Below, piece by piece: positions 37,043-40,406 of a stretch of DNA of 40,406 bases. A program made the position numbers and the translations under genes. The stretch comes from Nitrosomonas sp. Its GTDB lineage: Bacteria; Pseudomonadota; Gammaproteobacteria; Burkholderiales; Nitrosomonadaceae. The notes beneath the pieces are model-generated. The model was not told the origin of the DNA, ran no database searches, and saw nothing but the letters and a program-made list of their open reading frames with translations. Each line of letters begins with the position of its first letter. Within the stretch, counting starts at the first letter, position 1. Location: positions 1-40,406 of the forward strand of contig NZ_JALHQJ010000024.1 in assembly GCF_022842015.1 (NCBI RefSeq), in the 5' to 3' direction.

Positions 37043-37879
37043 ATGAGAATCATGGCGACAAAAATGGACGGTTGCGGCAATTCGTTTTTACTGGTTGATG
37101 AAGTGAAAAATCCTTTGTCCGGATTCGATCGGGCGCGGATTTCAAATGCCCTGGCAACGCAGCATGATACCGATGGAATTCTGTATGTCGATCAACTGCA
37201 AGGCATGCCCACGATGAAGATTTTTGATCGGGACGGCACCGAAGAAACCATGTGCGGAAATGGGCTGCGCTGTGCAACACGCTATTTCCGCGATACCTAT
37301 GTGAACAATGATGTGTTTAACATCATGACTGACGATGGCATGAAGGAAGTGGTGGTCGATAACGAAAGTGTTGAGGTTAATCTGGGTGCCGCGCGGGATT
37401 ACCGGCAAATCGATCAGAATCTGCATTATGTGTACACCGGCGTGCCGCATGTCGTGGTCATCGGTTCCGAGATCAGCCTAGAAGTTGCAACAGCGCATGG
37501 ACAATCGTTACGCAATGATAAACCCCTGTGTGAACTAGTTGGTCACCCGGAAGGCGTGAATGTGAATTTTATCTGGCGCACTGCGGAAGGCATTGCTTTG
37601 CACACTTTTGAGGTAGGTGTGGAAAACGTAACACAAAGTTGTGGCACCGGCAGTGCGGCAAGTGCTTATGTGGCAGCTAGGGTGTTTGGAATCGACTTGC
37701 CGATCATGACGAGCTCCTCGGGAGGCAGTTTGCACGTCAGAAATGATAACGGTGGGTTGTCGATCAGCGGTCCGACGCGTTATCAGGGGAAAGTAATTGG
37801 ATTTTCCAATGCCGTCTTTGCCAAATCCGTGGAACCGGTCAATTACTGGCAACGCAATTATGCCTGGCAAGGGATGTGA
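37043..37879 (+). CDS. DapF-like PLP-independent amino acid epimerase/racemase
   Basis: 278 residues with the DapF fold and both catalytic cysteines: Cys71 in MCGNGLRC and Cys200 in SCGTGSAAS. Conserved asparagine positions GNSF (N-terminus) and VNVNF are present. The motif of true DapF is E-R-G, where the arginine holds the distal carboxylate of diaminopimelate; here it is EVGVE (Glu190, Val191), so the arginine is missing. By analogy with divergent DapF-fold racemases such as the histidine racemase CntK, the substrate is likely another amino acid. It closes the ligase-GNAT-epimerase run. Confidence 0.85.
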   Translation: MRIMATKMDGCGNSFLLVDEVKNPLSGFDRARISNALATQHDTDGILYVDQLQGMPTMKIFDRDGTEETMCGNGLRCATRYFRDTYVNNDVFNIMTDDGMKEVVVDNESVEVNLGAARDYRQIDQNLHYVYTGVPHVVVIGSEISLEVATAHGQSLRNDKPLCELVGHPEGVNVNFIWRTAEGIALHTFEVGVENVTQSCGTGSAASAYVAARVFGIDLPIMTSSSGGSLHVRNDNGGLSISGPTRYQGKVIGFSNAVFAKSVEPVNYWQRNYAWQGM

Positions 37880-37983
37880 ATCGCCTTTTAAGCATCTGAA
37901 GTTGAATCGTTGTGTCAGTTTTTGCCGTGGTTGTTACGCTTGCGGCATTGTTAATGCTGGATTGTTTTTTATGAGGCAATAGT

Positions 37984-38265
37984 ATGGAATTCTCATTGGT
38001 TACTTTTTTTCTAATCATGGTTGCCATGACGGTTTCTGATATTTGTTTTACACTTTACTTTATTGACGTGGAAGAAAGAAGAGCGCACGGGGCCGCCTTC
38101 TGGTCAGCGATGATCATTCTGGTTACCGCATTTGCCGTCACCAATTATGTCGAAAACAAGATTTATATTGTGGCTGCATTTATCGGTGCATACGTAGGCA
38201 CTTATGTCACGATCGAGTGGAAGAAACGAATTGAATCAAGGTTAAAGCCTGAATTGGTTGAATGA
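37984..38265 (+). CDS. Small three-helix membrane protein after the cassette
   Basis: 93 residues with hydrophobic helices at about 5-25, 37-55 and 58-77 and a charged C-terminus (EWKKRIESRLKPELVE). I do not recognise a family; a transporter or membrane anchor role is possible. ATG at 37984, about 100 bases after the epimerase gene, on the same strand and inside the region bounded by the inverted repeats, so it may belong to the cassette. Confidence 0.7.
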   Translation: MEFSLVTFFLIMVAMTVSDICFTLYFIDVEERRAHGAAFWSAMIILVTAFAVTNYVENKIYIVAAFIGAYVGTYVTIEWKKRIESRLKPELVE

Positions 38266-38341
38266 ATTGCCACTGCAATCATCCCACGTAGCTGTCGCGA
38301 AAAATTGAGTCAGAAACCACGGCTATCTTTAACTTGCGATT

Positions 38342-38373
38342 CCCCGCATTCTTGCCACGGGGTTGTTTATTAA
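38342..38373 (+). repeat. Right copy of the inverted repeat with a hairpin
   Basis: Bases 38350-38373 match the left copy at 34660-34683 in inverse orientation at 22 of 24 positions. CCCCG (38342-38346) and CGGGG (38358-38362) form a 5-bp stem, like the hairpins at IS200/IS605 right ends. No tnpA precedes it in this orientation. Confidence 0.65.
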
Positions 38374-38561
38374 TGGCTATGTAACAATTAACTATTGATT
38401 TTTTCTGCCCTCTGATGGTAAATGATTTTTTGATTGCCAAAAAACGACATAACAAATTATTTATAAATAATGTGGTTGTATAAGTCATTTTCAATAATCA
38501 ATTGTGACATAGCCTACTTATTTTTATTTTCAAATGCTTGGGCGTATTTCAGGGGTGGCTA

Positions 38562-38606
38562 CTTACAATCCCATACCACATGCGTCAGTCTCTGGTAATC
38601 TTTCAT
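38562..38606 (-). pseudogene. N-terminal relic of an IS200/IS605-family tnpA
   Basis: From the ATG at 38606, with an AGGAGA site just upstream, 15 codons read MKDYQRLTHVVWDCK, matching the family N-terminus MKDYQSLSHTKWDCKYHVVF, then a TAG. The rest of the gene is absent. The translation-start region is intact although the coding part is truncated. This is the opposite end of the gene whose C-terminus survives at 34690-34820 on the same strand. Confidence 0.82.
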
Positions 38607-38620
38607 TTGATTCTCCTAGC

Positions 38621-38702
38621 TTTTGGTCAAGCCAAAAAAATCAAGGTGACCGCTTCTCTCGGTTAAATCTTTTTCAGTCCCCCGTAATAACTAGGTGATT
38701 AC
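38621..38702 (-). other. Probable IS200/IS605 left-end hairpins
   Basis: Upstream of the tnpA start relic are three short hairpins: TTTTGG/CCAAAA (38621-38626 with 38632-38637), ACCG/CGGT (38649-38652 with 38660-38663) and GTAAT/ATTAC (38684-38688 with 38698-38702). IS200-family left ends carry such hairpins, for single-strand recognition and for restricting translation. Each stem is short, so the assignment rests mainly on position. Confidence 0.5.
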
Positions 38703-38858
38703 CTTATTATTTACCCCCTAAATTAATTTCAACATAATCCGATATCACTTTGACCTGCGTGCATGGCAATGTATGCATTCAGGTATTTTTTAATCCACAA
38801 AAACTGAAGCGCTTACTTTGTTGTGTGCATCAGTATTTGTTTTGATAAAGGAGATATT

Positions 38859-39146
38859 ATGCGGAAATGGTTTCTACTGATGGCTCTGGTGTTCTTGTAT
38901 ACTGGCACTGCATTCGCAGCGGTCAATATCAATACAGCTTCACAAACTGAGCTTGAATCTTTACAAGGAATTGGTCCTGCTAAAGCAAAAGCGATCATTG
39001 AGCATCGCGAAAAAAGCGGCACCTTTGCTTCCGTTGATGATTTAGCGAAAGTAAGCGGTATTGGTCAGGGAACTATCAAGCAACTTCGCGATGCAATTAC
39101 CGTCGAAGGTGAGAAAGCCACAGAAGCTCCGGCCAAACAGGAGTAG
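38859..39146 (+). CDS. ComEA-family helix-hairpin-helix DNA-binding protein
   Basis: 95 residues with a signal peptide (about 1-20, ending TAFA). The mature part is a double helix-hairpin-helix domain: VNINTASQTELESLQGIGPA and SVDDLAKVSGIGQGTI, the ComEA pattern that binds DNA in the periplasm in competence. Start ATG 38859 has AAAGGAG 6 bases before it; upstream in-frame codons back to 38823 are rejected. Such short ComEA-like proteins are common in proteobacteria, and a competence role is not shown by neighbours. A strong terminator follows. Confidence 0.92.
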   Translation: MRKWFLLMALVFLYTGTAFAAVNINTASQTELESLQGIGPAKAKAIIEHREKSGTFASVDDLAKVSGIGQGTIKQLRDAITVEGEKATEAPAKQE

Positions 39147-39167
39147 TTTTTGTAGTGGATTAATTTA

Positions 39168-39199
39168 CCCTCTCTGAATTATCTTCAGAGAGGGTTTTT
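39168..39199 (+). terminator. Rho-independent terminator after the ComEA-like gene
   Basis: CCCTCTCTGAA (39168-39178) and TTCAGAGAGGG (39184-39194) form a perfect 11-bp stem with a 5-base loop, followed by five T (39195-39199). Confidence 0.93.
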
Positions 39200-39272
39200 A
39201 TTTGCGTGATTACTTTGTTTCAATACCGTTAGCTTATGCGATAATTGATGCATCTATGGTAAAGTTTGCATC

Positions 39273-40178
39273 ATGCACAAAACGATTGAAAATTTTGTTG
39301 GTAATACGCCTTTAGTCAGACTCAAGCATTTACCCGGAACGACTTCCAATACCATTCTTATCAAGCTAGAAGGTAATAATCCTGCTGGATCGGTCAAAGA
39401 CCGTCCGGCATTGTCGATGATTTCGCATGCGCAACAACGCGGAGAAATTAAACTAGGCGATACACTGATTGAAGCTACCAGTGGCAATACCGGAATTGCG
39501 TTGGCGATGGCTGCCGCCATGATGGGTTATCGCATGATATTGATCATGCCGGAAAATTTGAGCATTGAACGACGGCAGTCCATGAGCGCATACGGCGCAA
39601 AGATTATTCTGACACCGAAATCCGGCGGTATGGAACAAGCGCGGGATGTAGCTGAAAAAATGCGCGATGAAGGTCAAGGCATCATTCTGGATCAATTTGC
39701 AAATCCAGATAACCCACGGGCACATTATGAAGGCACGGCACCAGAAATCTGGCGCGATACACAAGGAAAAATCACTCATTTTGTCAGCAGCATGGGAACT
39801 ACAGGTACGATTATGGGTTGTTCAAGATTTTTTAAGGAACAGCAAACACCCATCAAAGTCATTGGGGTACAACCTGAGGATGGCGCACAAATACCCGGTA
39901 TCCGCAAATGGTCCCCAGCGTATTTGCCTAAAATTTTCGATGCGAAACGGATCGACGAAATGATCTATGTGAACCAGTCTGAGGCTGAAGATATGACGCG
40001 CAGATTGGCGCGTGAAGAAGGAATCTTTGCGGGCATTTCATCGGGCGGCGCTCTGGCGGCAGTACTTAAAGTATCCGATCGGGTTGAAAACGCAACCATA
40101 GTTTTCATCGCGTGTGATCGAGGAGATCGCTATTTATCGACAGGGGTTTTTCCTGCTAATGATGTACGATCAGAATAA
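39273..40178 (+). CDS. cysM: Cysteine synthase B
   Basis: PLP-dependent O-acetylserine sulfhydrylase of 301 residues. The PLP lysine is Lys42 in [21 protein letters not shown] and the GTTGTIMG phosphate loop are intact. The SVKDRPA context and the C-terminal VFIACDRGDRYLSTGVF match CysM, which also accepts thiosulfate. This is a second cysteine synthase besides cysK at 24336 and is not near the other cys genes. The next gene, ybgC, begins 22 bases downstream. Confidence 0.95.
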   Translation: MHKTIENFVGNTPLVRLKHLPGTTSNTILIKLEGNNPAGSVKDRPALSMISHAQQRGEIKLGDTLIEATSGNTGIALAMAAAMMGYRMILIMPENLSIERRQSMSAYGAKIILTPKSGGMEQARDVAEKMRDEGQGIILDQFANPDNPRAHYEGTAPEIWRDTQGKITHFVSSMGTTGTIMGCSRFFKEQQTPIKVIGVQPEDGAQIPGIRKWSPAYLPKIFDAKRIDEMIYVNQSEAEDMTRRLAREEGIFAGISSGGALAAVLKVSDRVENATIVFIACDRGDRYLSTGVFPANDVRSE

Positions 40179-40200
40179 GACTTAGCGTCATTCGTTTACT

Positions 40201-40406
40201 ATGTTAACCAATTACTTTTCACTGCCGGTTCGTGTCTATTATCAGGATACAGATGCGGGTGGAGTGGTATATCATTCAACCTACCTGAATTTCATGGAGC
40301 GGGCACGCTATGAATGGCTTAGAGAACTTGGATTTAATGCCAATACATTGGTTGCAACCTCTAAAGTCTTGTTCATGATCCGTTCAATTGAGGTCGAGTA
40401 TTTCAA
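40201..40406 (+). CDS. ybgC: YbgC-family acyl-CoA thioesterase (partial, cut by window end)
   Basis: The first 68 codons of a hotdog-fold thioesterase: VRVYYQDTDAGGVVYHSTYL holds the catalytic Asp of the YQDTD motif, and MERARYEWLRELG is characteristic. The gene runs off the window. YbgC is usually the first gene of the Tol-Pal cluster, so tolQRAB may follow. ATG 40201, 22 bases after cysM. Confidence 0.9.
   Translation, partial: MLTNYFSLPVRVYYQDTDAGGVVYHSTYLNFMERARYEWLRELGFNANTLVATSKVLFMIRSIEVEYF

Noticed and set aside
37142..37450. Minus-strand frames inside the epimerase gene
   Set aside because: Antisense to a gene with intact catalytic motifs; no features of their own.
1..40406. CRISPR array, rRNA operon, toxin-antitoxin or phage genes
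   Set aside because: I saw no regularly spaced direct repeats, rRNA sequence or phage structural genes anywhere in the window.

Overview
The window most likely comes from a betaproteobacterium, with Nitrosomonas or a close relative in the Nitrosomonadaceae as the best fit. This rests on recognising gene families and neighbourhoods: a sigma factor/DUF3619/DUF3106 trio, CysI-DUF934-CysH, an RpfE-type protein, a three-subunit PntAA/PntAB/PntB, a UbiH-DsbC pair and a moderate-to-low GC look. No rRNA or species marker is present, so genus is an inference.

Layout. 1-4559: ClpS-ClpA protease adaptor and unfoldase, a divergent cold-shock protein, and NADP isocitrate dehydrogenase. 4782-7406: an RpfE-type protein and a membrane PAS-EAL protein whose metal site is degenerate. 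7496-15150 (all minus): a receiver-only response regulator, an 1182-residue flavin/iron-sulfur oxidoreductase that looks like a fused NfnB-NfnA transhydrogenase, an Hpt protein, then the proton-pumping transhydrogenase pntAA-pntAB-pntB. 15419-20032: sulfate assimilation (small conserved protein, cysI, DUF934, cysH) divergent from cysB. 20117-25313: a cytochrome c with a His/Asp-rich tail, DUF3293, a Tim44-like protein, DUF2165, a GlcG/HbpS-like protein, and the cysK-cysE operon. 25706-25781: a CAT-anticodon tRNA with a near-consensus promoter. 26042-34476: ubiquinone hydroxylase, DsbC, MltA, a 37-residue membrane microprotein, a Nif3-family protein, a DegS-like protease, a folate/biopterin-type transporter, and the sigma factor/DUF3619/DUF3106 operon.

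34477-38858 is the accessory part. A Ddl-like ATP-grasp ligase, a GNAT acetyltransferase and a DapF-like epimerase that lacks the usual DAP-binding arginine form a compact cassette, followed by a small membrane protein. It is bracketed by insertion sequence remains: an IS3-family transposase relic, C- and N-terminal pieces of an IS200/IS605 tnpA on opposite sides, and a 24-base inverted repeat (22/24 identical) at the two borders. From 38859 on the backbone resumes with a ComEA-like protein, cysM, and the 5' part of ybgC.

Themes. Cysteine and sulfur metabolism dominates (cysI, cysH, cysB, cysE, cysK, cysM, DUF934). Nicotinamide redox balance is a second theme (icd, pntAB, the Nfn-like fusion). 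These may connect: no cysJ flavoprotein is seen, so CysI may use ferredoxin, and an Nfn-type enzyme beside it could supply that. The ligase/GNAT/epimerase cassette is the best candidate for an undescribed pathway.
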